NCBI GenBank assembly: GCA_900542985.1
Contig: UQPQ01000019.1
Span: 1 to 52,873 of the forward strand
DNA: 52,873 nucleotides
Direction of reading: 5' to 3'
Source of the DNA: an uncultured Bacteroides sp.
Lineage (GTDB): Bacteria > Bacteroidota > Bacteroidia > Bacteroidales > Bacteroidaceae
Shown here: one piece after another, positions 16,628 to 25,823 of the stretch
Layout: every line of letters begins with the position of its first letter
How positions within the stretch are numbered: position 1 is the first letter of the stretch
The notes under the pieces: generated by a model
Told to the model about the DNA's origin: nothing
What the model saw: only the letters and a program-made list of their open reading frames with translations
The model's database searches: none
Translations under genes and position numbers: made by a program

Positions 16628-19408
16628 ATGACGTCGTTTAAAAAAACAACATATCTATTAATATCATTATTTCTGGCTGGTTTTCTGTTTGCTTTTTATG
16701 CTGAGGCTCAGCGTGTAAAGGGCAGAAAACATCGAAAGGAAAAAACAGAAACATCTCTTGATTCACAGGCGGTAGGGATACGTGTGGATAAATCTTTGCA
16801 AAAAGACTCTTTGCTTTTTGATTCGTTGCAAATGGATACATTGGCAGTGGATACACTGGCAAAGGATACTACGCCTAAGAAACAGCCGATTGATGCTCCG
16901 GTTATTTACGAAGCATCCGATTCTATTGTTTTTACCAAAGGAGGGTTTGCGCACCTGTTTGGAAATGGAAAGGTAAACTATCAGAATATAGAACTGACTT
17001 CTGCCCTGATTACAATGAACATGGACAGCAGTACGGTATATGCACGAGGAGTAGCCGATACTACAGGAGTAGAACAGGGAACACCTGTTTTCAAGGATGG
17101 GGAAACACCGTATGAGTCTAAGACCATGCGTTATAACTTCAAGACGAAGAAAGGGTTTATCAACAGCATTGTGACGCAACAAGGCGAAGGTTATGTGACC
17201 AGTGAAGATGCCAAGAAAGGCCCCAATGACGATATTTACATGCGTCATGGTAAATATACCACTTGCGACAATCAGGAACATCCGCATTTTTATTTGAAAC
17301 TGTCTATGGCGAAAGTCCGTCCCAAGAAAGACGTTGTCTTTGGTCCTGCTCAGTTGGTAGTAGAGGATGTACCTCTTCCGTTGGCCATCCCATTTGGATT
17401 TTTCCCTTTCAGCAGTAGTTATTCATCGGGATTTATCATGCCGACTTATGGAGATGAAATGAGTCGTGGTTTCTATTTGCGCGATGGTGGATACTATTTT
17501 GCTATCAGCGATCAGATGGATTTGAAGGTTTTGGGAGAAATCTTTACGAAAGGCTCTTGGGGACTTTCGGCTGCATCGACCTATAATAAACGCTATAAAT
17601 ACAGTGGTTATTTCAATGCCAGCTATTTGGTTACCAAGTTGGGAGAGAAGAATATGCCGGATTACAGTGTGTCGAAAGACTTCCGTATTCAGTGGAGTCA
17701 TCGTCAGGATGCCAAGGCCAACCCGAACAGTACATTCTCTGCCAGTGTCAATTTTTCGACCAGTAGTTACGACCGTTCCAGCTTGAATTCAATTTATAAT
17801 GCCAACAGTTATTCGAATAATACCAAGGCCTCCAGTGTAAGTTACTCAAGAACTTTTCCTGAGATTGGTCTGAATATTTCGAGTACCTTCAATATTACCC
17901 AGAATACCCGGGATTCATCGTTGACAATGACCCTTCCGGATTTGAATATCTCCTTGAACCGTATCTATCCGTTTAAGAGAAAGAATTCGATGGGTGACCG
18001 CTGGTATGAGAAAATTTCGCTGCAGTATACAGGATCGTTGACGAACAGTGTGAATACAAAAGATAATCTGTTGTTCAAGACTCCTTTGTCTAAGTGGGAT
18101 AACGGTATGAAGCATTATATCCCTGTACAGGCAACGTTCAACTTGTTTAAGTATATCAATATCACGCCTTCATTCAATTACACCGAACGCTGGTATTTGA
18201 GAAAGGTAAAGCAAAGCTATGATCAGGATACGCGTGAAGTAGTACGAGATACCATTAATGGATTTAATCGTGTGTACGATTATAATCTGTCTTTGTCTAT
18301 GAATACGAAGTTGTATGGTATGTATAAGCCTTTGTTCATGAAGAAAAAGGAAATACAGATCCGTCATGTCATCACTCCTTCTGTAAGCTATGCTTATACC
18401 CCGGACTTCAGTAAGGCAAAGTTTGGTTATTACGACAGTTATACCTATACCGATGAAAACGGTGAGGTGCGTATGCAGGAGTATTCTCCGTACGAAGGAG
18501 CTGCTTACAGTTATCCTACCATGAAAGGTGTATCGCAAAACATCAGTTTCTCGTTGGATAACAACATCGAAATGAAGATGAAATCGGATAAAGATACTAC
18601 CGGCTATAAGAAAATCAGTTTGATAGACCAGTTGAGCGGTAGTTTGTCTTATGATATTGCCCGGAAACGTTGGAGCGATTTAAGCATGAATGTCCGTTTG
18701 AAGCTGACCAAGAATTATACCTTTAATATGAATGCAAGCTTCGCCACTTATGCTTATAAGTTCGATGAAAACGGAAATGTGGTAGAAAGCGACCGTACAG
18801 AATGGTCGTATGGCCGTTTCGGACGTTTCCAAGGGTATAGTGGTTCATTCTCGTATACATTGAACAATGATACATTTAAGAAACTGTTCGGAAAGGGAGA
18901 GGAAGAGAAGGATAAGAAAAAGAATGGTGACGAGGAGGATGAAGATGAAGAAGAGGATACCGAAGAAAAGACCAATAATGGGTCTAACATGAGAAAGACC
19001 GAACAGGCTACTCTTGACCCTGACGGTTATCTGGCCTTCAAACTTCCATGGAGTGTAAGTTTAAGTTACAGTTATAGCATTCGTGAAGACCGTAGCAAGC
19101 AGATTAATATTAAGACGATGCGTTACCCTTATTCGCTCACTCATTCTTTGAATGTATCGGGTAACTTGAAGCTGGGAAGCCGTTGGAATATGACCTATGC
19201 TACTGGTTATGATTTTACGCAGAAGGAACTTTCGTATACAACGATGAACATAACCCGCGACTTGCACTGTTTTACCATGAGTTGTGGCTTGATATTTGGT
19301 CCGTATACATCATACAATTTCTCTATACGTGCCAATTCGAATATGCTGACCGATGCATTGAAATGGGATCAGCGTAGTAACTCAAGTGAAGCCGTTACCT
19401 GGTATTAA
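16628..19408 (+). CDS. lptD: LPS-assembly outer membrane protein LptD-like
   Basis: Outer-membrane translocon that inserts lipopolysaccharide into the outer leaflet (established for E. coli LptD). A signal peptide ends near residue 28 (...AFYAEAQ). An OstA/LptA-like jellyroll region follows (about 90-270: YEASDSIVFT, GKVNYQNIELTSALI, KYTTCDNQEHPHFYLK), then a large barrel to the end. The 926 residues are longer than E. coli LptD (about 780). The excess includes a strongly acidic, low-complexity stretch near residues 755-785, probably a barrel loop. Cysteine pattern differs from E. coli, so its disulfide-controlled assembly may not apply. No lptE is adjacent. Confidence 0.88.
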   Translation: MTSFKKTTYLLISLFLAGFLFAFYAEAQRVKGRKHRKEKTETSLDSQAVGIRVDKSLQKDSLLFDSLQMDTLAVDTLAKDTTPKKQPIDAPVIYEASDSIVFTKGGFAHLFGNGKVNYQNIELTSALITMNMDSSTVYARGVADTTGVEQGTPVFKDGETPYESKTMRYNFKTKKGFINSIVTQQGEGYVTSEDAKKGPNDDIYMRHGKYTTCDNQEHPHFYLKLSMAKVRPKKDVVFGPAQLVVEDVPLPLAIPFGFFPFSSSYSSGFIMPTYGDEMSRGFYLRDGGYYFAISDQMDLKVLGEIFTKGSWGLSAASTYNKRYKYSGYFNASYLVTKLGEKNMPDYSVSKDFRIQWSHRQDAKANPNSTFSASVNFSTSSYDRSSLNSIYNANSYSNNTKASSVSYSRTFPEIGLNISSTFNITQNTRDSSLTMTLPDLNISLNRIYPFKRKNSMGDRWYEKISLQYTGSLTNSVNTKDNLLFKTPLSKWDNGMKHYIPVQATFNLFKYINITPSFNYTERWYLRKVKQSYDQDTREVVRDTINGFNRVYDYNLSLSMNTKLYGMYKPLFMKKKEIQIRHVITPSVSYAYTPDFSKAKFGYYDSYTYTDENGEVRMQEYSPYEGAAYSYPTMKGVSQNISFSLDNNIEMKMKSDKDTTGYKKISLIDQLSGSLSYDIARKRWSDLSMNVRLKLTKNYTFNMNASFATYAYKFDENGNVVESDRTEWSYGRFGRFQGYSGSFSYTLNNDTFKKLFGKGEEEKDKKKNGDEEDEDEEEDTEEKTNNGSNMRKTEQATLDPDGYLAFKLPWSVSLSYSYSIREDRSKQINIKTMRYPYSLTHSLNVSGNLKLGSRWNMTYATGYDFTQKELSYTTMNITRDLHCFTMSCGLIFGPYTSYNFSIRANSNMLTDALKWDQRSNSSEAVTWY

Positions 19409-19430
19409 GTATTTCTCGGTAATGATATAA

Positions 19431-19486
19431 AAAGAATTCCGCTTTACACCCTGTTGATACAGTATGTAAGGCGGAATCCTTTTTAT
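19431..19486. terminator. Terminator between lptD and ung
   Basis: GAATTCCGCTTTACA pairs with TGTAAGGCGGAATCC (one mismatch) across a short interior, followed by TTTTTAT; AAAAAG lies on the other side. It is shared by converging genes. Confidence 0.75.
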
Positions 19487-19498
19487 ATGATGTGGAAA

Positions 19499-20161
19499 TC
19501 ACCATTGGATAGGCTGTTCTCCGTGCTGAACAAGATATTCGTTGGTACGGCTGAAATGTTTGTTCCCGAAGAACCCATTGTAAGCAGACAGAGGAGAGGG
19601 GTGAACAGAAGTCAGCACCAAATGCTTGTTACGGTCGATAAAAGCTCCTTTCTTCTGTGCGTAAGATCCCCATAAGATGAATACCAGATGTTCTCTGTTT
19701 TCGGCCAAAGCCCGGATTGCAGCATCTGTAAACTCTTCCCACCCCTTGCGCTGGTGAGAGCCGGCCTGACGGGCGCGTACGGTAAGTGTTGCATTCAGAA
19801 GTAATACCCCTTGTTCTGCCCAGCGGGTCAGATTTCCACTTGTCGGTATCGGAGTTCCCAAATCGTCTTGTATTTCTTTAAAGATGTTCTGGAGAGAAGG
19901 AGGAAATGCTATGCCATCGTTTACCGAAAAGCAAAGTCCGTGTGCCTGTCCCGGTCCGTGGTAAGGATCCTGTCCTATTATCACTACCTTTACCTTGGGA
20001 TATGGGCAAAGATTAAATGCATTGAATATAAGTTTTCCCGGAGGATAGACTACGGTTGTCTGGTATTCATGGCGAACAAAATCGGTCAGTTTAATGAAAT
20101 AATCTTTCTCAAATTCTGGCGCCAAGACCTCTTTCCATGTAGCTTCTATTTGTACATTCAT
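19499..20161 (-). CDS. ung: Uracil-DNA glycosylase, family 1
   Basis: Removes uracil from DNA to start base excision repair. The 220 residues from the chosen start carry all family-1 motifs: the water-activating loop GQDPYHGP (63-70, catalytic Asp64) and the HPSPLS leucine loop (187-192, catalytic His187). The frame runs upstream to 20215, but residues before [10 protein letters not shown] have no family match and abut the asnA stop; the inner ATG gives a normal Ung length. It lies 54 bases downstream of asnA on the same strand and is probably cotranscribed. A TACCTTTA box sits in that gap and could be a weak internal promoter. Confidence 0.96.
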   Translation of the reverse strand: MNVQIEATWKEVLAPEFEKDYFIKLTDFVRHEYQTTVVYPPGKLIFNAFNLCPYPKVKVVIIGQDPYHGPGQAHGLCFSVNDGIAFPPSLQNIFKEIQDDLGTPIPTSGNLTRWAEQGVLLLNATLTVRARQAGSHQRKGWEEFTDAAIRALAENREHLVFILWGSYAQKKGAFIDRNKHLVLTSVHPSPLSAYNGFFGNKHFSRTNEYLVQHGEQPIQW

Positions 20162-20215
20162 AGTTGTTTTTCTATTTGTCCGGGTAAAGGTAGTGATTTT
20201 GGGAGAATTTATCAA

Positions 20216-21256
20216 CTAAATAAGATTCATGCCCAAGTGTTGGCATTCTTCCCGCATCTCTTCCGGCCAAATGCTGGCTTGTATTTCACCGATATGGGCT
20301 TTTTTGAGATATAGCATACATAAGCGTGACTGTCCGATACCGCCTCCGATGCTAAGAGGAAGAGAGCCTTCCAGTAAACGCTTGTGGAAATAAAGCTGGG
20401 CACGTTCTTCTTTATGGGCAATCTGGAGTTGTTTGGTCAAAGCCATTTGATCCACACGGATACCCATGGAAGACAGTTCGATGGCGCGTCCCAGTACCTC
20501 ATTCCATATCAGCAAGTCACCGTTCAGTCCCGGAAGTCCTGTTTTTGTATCAACGGTAGACCAGTCGTCGTAGTCGGGGGCACGCAGGTCATGCGGTTTA
20601 CCGTTGCTCAGATTTCCACCTATGCCGATGATAAATACCGAGCCGTATTGTTTGGTAATCAGGTCTTCTCTCTCTTTGGCAGACTTGTCCGGATACATCT
20701 GTAACAGTTCTTCTGCGTGTATGAAATGTACTTCGGGAGCCATAAAAGGAGTGATCTGAGGATATGCTTCACAAACCATATACTCTGTACGTCGCATGGC
20801 TGCATAGATACGTCTGACGATATCTTTCAAAAAATCAATGTTACGTTGCTCGGGAGTGATAACCTGTTCCCAGTCCCATTGGTCTACGTAAAGCGAATGA
20901 AGATTTCCCAGTTCTTCGTCGGCACGGATAGCATTCATATCTGTATAGATACCGTATCCCGGCTCGATGTGATAATCGGCCAGTGTCAGTCGTTTCCATT
21001 TGGCTAATGAATGTACCACTTCAGCCTGTTGGTCTCCCAGTTCTTTGACGGGGAATGATACAGGACGTTCTGTTCCGCTTAAGTCATCGTTGATTCCCAT
21101 TCCTTTCAATACAAAAAGTGGTGCTGTTACTCTTCGCAAGCGTAATTCGGAAGAAAGGTTCTGCTGGAAAAATTCTTTTATCTGTTTAATACCTAACTCG
21201 GTTTGTTTCATGTCGAGTAGAGGCTTATAGTTGGCTGGTTTTATCAAATAGCTCAT
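20216..21256 (-). CDS. asnA: Aspartate-ammonia ligase
   Basis: Makes asparagine from aspartate, ammonia and ATP (ammonia-dependent AsnA type, related to class II tRNA synthetases). At 346 residues it is near the family length of about 330-345. Motifs seen include TAPLFVLKGMGINDDLSGTE split across 43-63, the DQWDWE segment (about 127), GIGGNLSNGKPHDLRAPDYD split near 214-233, and the motif-3-like SIGGGIGQSRLCM near the C-terminus. A strong promoter lies 32 bases upstream on the minus strand. It is followed by ung. Confidence 0.96.
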   Translation of the reverse strand: MSYLIKPANYKPLLDMKQTELGIKQIKEFFQQNLSSELRLRRVTAPLFVLKGMGINDDLSGTERPVSFPVKELGDQQAEVVHSLAKWKRLTLADYHIEPGYGIYTDMNAIRADEELGNLHSLYVDQWDWEQVITPEQRNIDFLKDIVRRIYAAMRRTEYMVCEAYPQITPFMAPEVHFIHAEELLQMYPDKSAKEREDLITKQYGSVFIIGIGGNLSNGKPHDLRAPDYDDWSTVDTKTGLPGLNGDLLIWNEVLGRAIELSSMGIRVDQMALTKQLQIAHKEERAQLYFHKRLLEGSLPLSIGGGIGQSRLCMLYLKKAHIGEIQASIWPEEMREECQHLGMNLI

Positions 21257-21287
21257 GATTATTTGTTCTTAATAGTTATTGTGTTTG

Positions 21288-21317
21288 CAAAGGTAAGTTT
21301 ATTTTGTTAAAATGCAA
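21288..21317 (-). promoter_or_regulatory. Promoter of asnA
   Basis: Minus strand TTG (21317-21315), 19-base spacer, TACCTTTG (21295-21288), 32 bases before the asnA ATG. Confidence 0.8.
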
Positions 21318-21345
21318 TTTATTTTTAAATTATTATATCATAATG

Positions 21346-21377
21346 TTTGTGTTTTGCTTTTTGAAGGTATACTTTTG
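21346..21377 (+). promoter_or_regulatory. Strong promoter upstream of tRNA-Arg region
   Basis: TTTG (21346-21349), a 20-base spacer and TACTTTTG (21370-21377) form a full consensus pair. Transcription would begin near 21384, about 100 bases ahead of the tRNA. A 32-codon frame (21393-21491) starts right after it but runs into the tRNA, so what this promoter serves is unclear. Confidence 0.65.
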
Positions 21378-21455
21378 ATTATATTTCAGGAGATGAAGGA
21401 GAAGGATAAGGAAGAATTTCTTGAGTCAATATTAGGAGAAAACATTAATAAATTG

Positions 21456-21463
21456 TACATTTG
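21456..21463 (+). promoter_or_regulatory. -7 element close to tRNA-Arg
   Basis: TACATTTG ends 18 bases before the tRNA 5' end. No TTTG is present at -33; it would give a short 5' leader. Confidence 0.5.
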
Positions 21464-21481
21464 CCGTCGCATTAAAATAAT

Positions 21482-21553
21482 GCGCCCGTAGTTCAATGGA
21501 TAGAATAATGGATTCCGGTTCCATCGATTGGGGTTCGACTCCCCACGGGCGTA
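21482..21553 (+). tRNA. tRNA-Arg, anticodon CCG
   Basis: A complete cloverleaf is visible. The 7-bp acceptor stem pairs GCGCCCG with CGGGCGT (first pair is a G-U wobble). The D arm is GTTC/GAAT with GG and A20 in the loop, A20 being a known arginine identity base. The anticodon stem ATGGA/TCCAT encloses TTCCGGT, giving CCG, which reads CGG. The T arm is TGGGG TTCGACT CCCCA. The discriminator is A and CCA is not encoded. Confidence 0.95.
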
Positions 21554-21568
21554 CAATAGAAAAGGGGT

Positions 21569-21598
21569 AAAGAGACTTTTTAAGAAGTCTCTTTTTTT
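21569..21598 (+). terminator. Terminator of tRNA-Arg
   Basis: AAAGAGACTT pairs with AAGTCTCTTT around TTTAAG, followed by a T run. It lies 15 bases after the tRNA and 21 bases before cutC. Confidence 0.9.
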
Positions 21599-21618
21599 AT
21601 TGTGCGACGTTTAAAATC

Positions 21619-22377
21619 ATGGTTATGAAACAATATACTTTTGAAATCTGTGCCAATTCTGCAGCCAGTTGTCTGGCTGCACAGCAAGGGGGAGCACATC
21701 GTGTGGAATTATGCGCTTCGATGCCAGAGGGAGGAACTACACCTTCGTATGGTGAAATCAAGTTAGCAAGAAAGATGATTGACATCCGTTTGCATGTGAT
21801 TATTCGTCCTCGTGGAGGAGATTTTCTATACTCTCCGTTGGAGTTGGATATAATGGAAGAGGATATTCGGATGGCTCGACAGTTAGGTGCGGATGGAGTA
21901 GTATTCGGATGTCTTACTCCGGAAGGTGAATTGGATATTTCGGCTATAGAGCGTCTGATGAAAGTTTCGGAAGGAATGGCTGTGACTTTTCACCGTGCCT
22001 TCGATTATGTGAAGGATCCGTTTCAGGCAATGGAACAGCTTATCGAATTGAAAGTAGATCGTATATTGACTTCCGGTCAGCAAAAAACTGCGATGGAAGG
22101 GGCCGGCTTGTTGGCTGACTTGGTAAAGCAGGCAGACGGTCGTATTGTAATTATGCCGGGATGTGGGGTGAATGAGTCTAATATTGCGTCGCTGGCTGAA
22201 AAAACCGGAGCTGCAGAATTTCATTTTTCGGCCCGTGAAAACAAAGCGAGTAAAATGAAACTGAGAAATCCGGCTCTGTCGATGGGAGGTAATGGAGAGA
22301 TAGACGAGTATATGCACTCCGTTACAACAGCAGAGCGGGTAAGACACACCATTCAGGCATTGATTGGTAAAGAATAA
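21619..22377 (+). CDS. cutC: CutC-family protein
   Basis: A cytosolic TIM-barrel protein of 252 residues, the usual CutC length. Family segments are EICANSAASCLAAQQGGAHR near the N-terminus, EGGTTPSYGE, IRPRGGDFLYS, DGVVFGCLTPEG, TFHRAFDYVKDP, RILTSGQQKTA, IMPGCGVNESN and EFHFSAR. The family was named for copper homeostasis in E. coli, but that role is disputed and the reaction is unknown. Translation may start at 21619 or at the ATG at 21625 (MKQYTFEI). It follows the tRNA terminator closely, and no clear promoter of its own is seen. Repeat element A begins 76 bases after its stop. Confidence 0.9.
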   Translation: MVMKQYTFEICANSAASCLAAQQGGAHRVELCASMPEGGTTPSYGEIKLARKMIDIRLHVIIRPRGGDFLYSPLELDIMEEDIRMARQLGADGVVFGCLTPEGELDISAIERLMKVSEGMAVTFHRAFDYVKDPFQAMEQLIELKVDRILTSGQQKTAMEGAGLLADLVKQADGRIVIMPGCGVNESNIASLAEKTGAAEFHFSARENKASKMKLRNPALSMGGNGEIDEYMHSVTTAERVRHTIQALIGKE

Positions 22378-22452
22378 CGAAACTGATAGGACACATACTG
22401 TAATTGGGTCTTGGAATAGGATATTTACGTATCGTTATGGTACGTATTTTAT

Positions 22453-22536
22453 AATCGACGACGTCGGCTCTATAATCGGTATCGTTGGCTGTAGAATCGC
22501 CAGCGTTGATTATAGAGCCGACGTCGTCGGTTGTAG
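22453..22536. repeat. Modular repeat element A, four 21-base units
   Basis: Four tandem units begin at 22453, 22474, 22495 and 22516. They share C at position 4, CG-type steps in positions 7-11, G at 14 and TA near 19-20. The left (22456-22477) and right (22508-22529) arms are perfect 22-bp reverse complements around a 30-base interior that can itself pair (GTTGGC with GCCAGC). GACGTC occurs in both arms. The element lies between converging cutC and the HAD hydrolase gene. Confidence 0.85.
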
Positions 22537-22595
22537 TGCTTTTTATATGTTTCTGCATGATGGTATAGAGCATACCTGCTTATGCAAGGGCTATT

Positions 22596-22621
22596 TCATA
22601 AAAAAAAGGGCTTTTCAACCC
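22596..22621 (-). terminator. Terminator of the HAD hydrolase gene
   Basis: On the minus strand AGGGTTGAAAAGCCCT is followed by eight T. The stem's 5' arm includes the last codons and stop of the gene. Confidence 0.75.
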
Positions 22622-23346
22622 TGAAACGCGTGGAATAGAGTCTCCCAGTTGTCGTTGAATTCCGGCATGGAGTGGAAAAGACAGTTGGCGCCTTCATCCA
22701 GTAATGCAGAGTCGGGAAGTGGTCCTGTATTGACGGCCACTGTAAATATTCCTGCGGCCACTCCAGCTCGTACTCCCAGTGGGGCATTTTCTACCACGAT
22801 GGCCTCGTTTGGAGCGATTCCTGCTTTTTTCAGTGCCATCAGATAAGGTTCCGGATTGGGCTTTCCGTATTTTACGTCGAAAGCAGTCACCATCAGTTCT
22901 GCCTTGAATATATCCGGAAAGTTACGGTTCAGTCTGTCTAATAAAGATGTTTGTCCGGACCCGGTTACTACCATTGGAATGAGTCCGCAACCTTTGACTT
23001 TGTTCAATACTTCCAGTGCTCCCGGCATTCGTACGGCTTTGGGAAGTGCATTGAATAATTCACTTTTTGTATGGTAGATTTCCTTGATTTCTTCTTCTGT
23101 AGCTTCCCGGTTTCTCTGTCGGGTACTGACAATGTTGATAGTGGAGGCTCCGGTTCTTCCTTCGTGCATATAGGCTTCTTCGTAACTCAGGTGCATGCCG
23201 TATTGCTTCATGGCCTCATGCCATGCGGCTGCATGGTTCTTCATTGAGTCGAACAACACACCGTCCATATCAAACAAAACAGCTTTTAGCTTGATAGATT
23301 CGTATTGATGTTTTTGGAGATACTGGTTTATAGCTTCTTGAAACAT
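22615..23346 (-). CDS. HAD-family hydrolase, beta-phosphoglucomutase-like
   Basis: A cytosolic phosphatase or phosphomutase of 243 residues. HAD motif I is AVLFDMDGVLFDS (about 23-35) with the nucleophile Asp and acid Asp. The helical cap follows, motif II is VVTGSG (about 128), and motif III/IV is KYGKPNPEPYLMALK plus VVENAPLGVRAGVAAG. This pattern is the subclass IA PgmB-like group. Substrate is unknown; sugar phosphates are usual. It lies 106 bases after pgi, separated by an imperfect hairpin (23373-23440), and may belong to the same transcript. Confidence 0.88.
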   Translation of the reverse strand: MFQEAINQYLQKHQYESIKLKAVLFDMDGVLFDSMKNHAAAWHEAMKQYGMHLSYEEAYMHEGRTGASTINIVSTRQRNREATEEEIKEIYHTKSELFNALPKAVRMPGALEVLNKVKGCGLIPMVVTGSGQTSLLDRLNRNFPDIFKAELMVTAFDVKYGKPNPEPYLMALKKAGIAPNEAIVVENAPLGVRAGVAAGIFTVAVNTGPLPDSALLDEGANCLFHSMPEFNDNWETLFHAFQG

Positions 23347-23372
23347 TTGGTAAATAGTGTAGATTGGATGAT

Positions 23373-23440
23373 AAAAATAAAGAATGAAGATTGAGGAATC
23401 TTGTGATGAAAGATTTCTCCTCTATCTCCATTCTTTACTA
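23373..23440. repeat. AT-rich hairpin of the GAATGAAGA type
   Basis: AAAGAATGAAGATTGAGGAATC on the left pairs imperfectly with GATTTCTCCTCTATCTCCATTCTTT on the right around a short interior. It lies between pgi and the HAD gene. A similar hairpin with the words GAAGAATGA lies between lysS and gpsA. Confidence 0.55.
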
Positions 23441-23452
23441 TGTATTAATCTT

Positions 23453-24802
23453 TTATTTGTTTAAACGTGCCCGAATAGCTTTGGATGCTTCTTCGTATCC
23501 AGGTTTGTTGAGCAGTGCAAACATATTTTTCTTGTATGCTTCTACTCCCGGCTGGTTGAACGGGTTAATTTCAAGCAGATATCCGCTGATGCCGCAAGCT
23601 TTTTCGAAGAAGTAGATCAGTTGTCCCAAGTAGTATTCGTTCAGTACAGGAACACTGACACGCAAGTTGGGTACACCTCCGTCTACATGTGCTAACTGTG
23701 TTCCCAGTTCAGCCATCTTGTTTACTTCATCAACACGTTTTCCTGCCAGGAAGTTCAAACCGTCGAGGTTTTCATCATCTGCCGGTACGTGCAGTTCATG
23801 GTTAGGAGTTTCTACCGAAACCACAGTTTCGAAGATTGTGCGTTCTCCTTCTTGAATCCATTGTCCCATAGAGTGGAGGTCTGTTGAGAAGTCTACAGAG
23901 CTTGGATAGATACCTTTGTGGTCTTTTCCTTCAGATTCTCCATACAATTGTTTCCACCATTCCATGAAGTAATGCAATTTAGGCTGGAAGTTTACCAGAA
24001 TTTCTATCTTCTTTCCGTTCTGATAAAGTTCGTTGCGTGTAGCTGCATACAGAGCAGCCGGATTTTCTTCCATGTTCGGGTTTGCGCAAACTTCTTCCAT
24101 TTTGCGTGCACCGGCTACCAGCTGTTCGATATCGAGACCTGCTACAGCGATGGGAAGCAGACCCACCGGAGTAAGAACAGAGAAACGTCCACCTACATTA
24201 TCTGGAATAATGAATGATTTGTATCCTTCTTTATCAGCAGTGATGCGGGCAGCTCCTTTCTTTGCGTCTGTTACGGCTACGATTACTTTACGTGCCATTT
24301 CTTTTCCGCGTTGTTCTTCACACTGTTTTTTAAGCAGACGGAATGCCAAAGCGGTTTCGGTTGTAGTACCTGATTTGGAAATATTGATTACACCAAATTT
24401 TTTGTCTTTCAGGAAAGAGGTCAGTTCGAACAGATAGTCTTCGCCGATGTTGTGACCTGCGAAAAGGATAGTCGGTTCGCCTGCTTTCTTTTCTTGCAGC
24501 CATGCAAAACTGTTCGACATCGCTTCTATTACCGCACGTGCTCCCAGGTAACTGCCTCCGATACCAGCTACTACAACTACGTCGCAGTTGTCGCGCAGTA
24601 CTTGTGCTGTAGCTTTCAAGTCGGCAAGATGTTCTGGAGTGATAGAAGAAGGTAAATGTAACCAACCCAGAAAATCGTTACCCAGTCCGGTTCCCTGTTC
24701 CAATGTATCCATATAAGTCTTTACTTTAGACTCATAAGTTGTTAGCTTATCTTTAGATATGAAATCTAACGTTTTTTCGATGTTCAGTTTAATATTTTCC
24801 AT
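23453..24802 (-). CDS. pgi: Glucose-6-phosphate isomerase
   Basis: Interconverts glucose 6-phosphate and fructose 6-phosphate in glycolysis. The 449 residues put it in the short form found in Gram-positives and Bacteroidetes rather than the about 550-residue E. coli form. Visible motifs are [19 protein letters not shown] with the phosphate-binding [25 protein letters not shown] and the C-terminal [16 protein letters not shown] containing the catalytic Lys. It starts 12 bases after gpsA, so the two are cotranscribed and probably translated from one lysS-gpsA-pgi message. Confidence 0.96.
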   Translation of the reverse strand: MENIKLNIEKTLDFISKDKLTTYESKVKTYMDTLEQGTGLGNDFLGWLHLPSSITPEHLADLKATAQVLRDNCDVVVVAGIGGSYLGARAVIEAMSNSFAWLQEKKAGEPTILFAGHNIGEDYLFELTSFLKDKKFGVINISKSGTTTETALAFRLLKKQCEEQRGKEMARKVIVAVTDAKKGAARITADKEGYKSFIIPDNVGGRFSVLTPVGLLPIAVAGLDIEQLVAGARKMEEVCANPNMEENPAALYAATRNELYQNGKKIEILVNFQPKLHYFMEWWKQLYGESEGKDHKGIYPSSVDFSTDLHSMGQWIQEGERTIFETVVSVETPNHELHVPADDENLDGLNFLAGKRVDEVNKMAELGTQLAHVDGGVPNLRVSVPVLNEYYLGQLIYFFEKACGISGYLLEINPFNQPGVEAYKKNMFALLNKPGYEEASKAIRARLNK

Positions 24803-24814
24803 AACGATCTATGT

Positions 24815-25810
24815 TTATCTGAATGAATCAGTTAGTAGTTTAATTTCAATCATAGGTGAGATTCGCTCATACAGGATATTATATACCGCATCTACAATGG
24901 GCATATTAACATGCAAGTGCTTGTTGATTTCCTTAATACATTTAGTGCCGTAGTATCCTTCGGCAATCATTTCCATTTCTATTTGTGCGCTTTTTACTGA
25001 ATATCCTTTACCAATCATGGTACCGAATACTCGGTTACGGCTGAAGTTGGAATAAGAAGTGACCAATAAGTCGCCTAAATATGCCGAGTCGTTGGTGCAG
25101 CGGTTGATGGGGTGAACTGTATCCAGAAAACGGTTCATTTCTTGTAAGGCGTTCGAAACCAGTACTGCCTGGAAGTTGTCACCGTATTTTAAGCCACTGC
25201 ATATACCGGCAGCTATGGCATAAACATTTTTCAATACAGAAGCATATTCGATACCTGTTACATCTGTATTGACGGAAGTTTTGATGTAGTGTCCTGCAAG
25301 TTGTCGTGCAAAGAGTTTAGCCTTTTCTATGTCTTTGCACCCTACAGTGAGATAGGATAATCGTTCTAATGCGACCTCTTCTGCATGGCAAGGACCTGCC
25401 AATACAGCAATGTTATCTTCAGGTACATCGTATACTTTGTGAAAGTAATCGGAGATAATCAGATTCTCGTCAGGAACGATACCTTTAATGGCTGTAACAA
25501 TGAACTTATCCTTGATTTTAGTTTTTAGCTTTTTGAGGTGGGTCTTCAGATATGGAGAAGGAGTCACAAATATCAGTGTATCCGATTCGCGAACTACTTT
25601 ATTGATATCCGATGAGAAATTGATGCGTTTGGTATCAAAACGCACACTCGTCAGGTAGGCTGGGTTATGTCCGAGGCGCTTGAACTCTTCAATGCGGTCG
25701 TCTCGGCGCATATACCAGTTGATTGATTCAGCTTGGGTAAGTATGATTTTGGCAATTGCCGTAGCCCAGCTTCCTCCCCCCATAATTGCTATTTTACCGG
25801 GTAATTTCAT
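24815..25810 (-). CDS. gpsA: Glycerol-3-phosphate dehydrogenase [NAD(P)+]
   Basis: Reduces dihydroxyacetone phosphate to sn-glycerol 3-phosphate, the backbone for phospholipids. At 331 residues it has normal length. The Rossmann motif GGGSWATAIAK (11-21) is complete. Further family motifs are FVTPSPYLKTHL, AIKGIVPDE, VLAGPCHAEEVA and the catalytic-Lys segment ASVLKNVYAIAAG. It lies between lysS and pgi, and its product joins glycolysis to lipid synthesis. A hairpin of the GAAGAATGA type fills most of the 92-base gap to lysS. Confidence 0.96.
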   Translation of the reverse strand: MKLPGKIAIMGGGSWATAIAKIILTQAESINWYMRRDDRIEEFKRLGHNPAYLTSVRFDTKRINFSSDINKVVRESDTLIFVTPSPYLKTHLKKLKTKIKDKFIVTAIKGIVPDENLIISDYFHKVYDVPEDNIAVLAGPCHAEEVALERLSYLTVGCKDIEKAKLFARQLAGHYIKTSVNTDVTGIEYASVLKNVYAIAAGICSGLKYGDNFQAVLVSNALQEMNRFLDTVHPINRCTNDSAYLGDLLVTSYSNFSRNRVFGTMIGKGYSVKSAQIEMEMIAEGYYGTKCIKEINKHLHVNMPIVDAVYNILYERISPMIEIKLLTDSFR

Positions 25811-25823
25811 ATTATATTGTTAT

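Noticed and set aside
21393..21491. 32-codon small gene before tRNA-Arg
   Set aside because: It ends inside the tRNA, so it cannot be a normal gene without disrupting tRNA maturation; kept as a question in the findings only.
22453..22536. Possible CRISPR array
   Set aside because: The 21-base units are contiguous, without unique spacers between constant repeats, and no cas genes are in the window.
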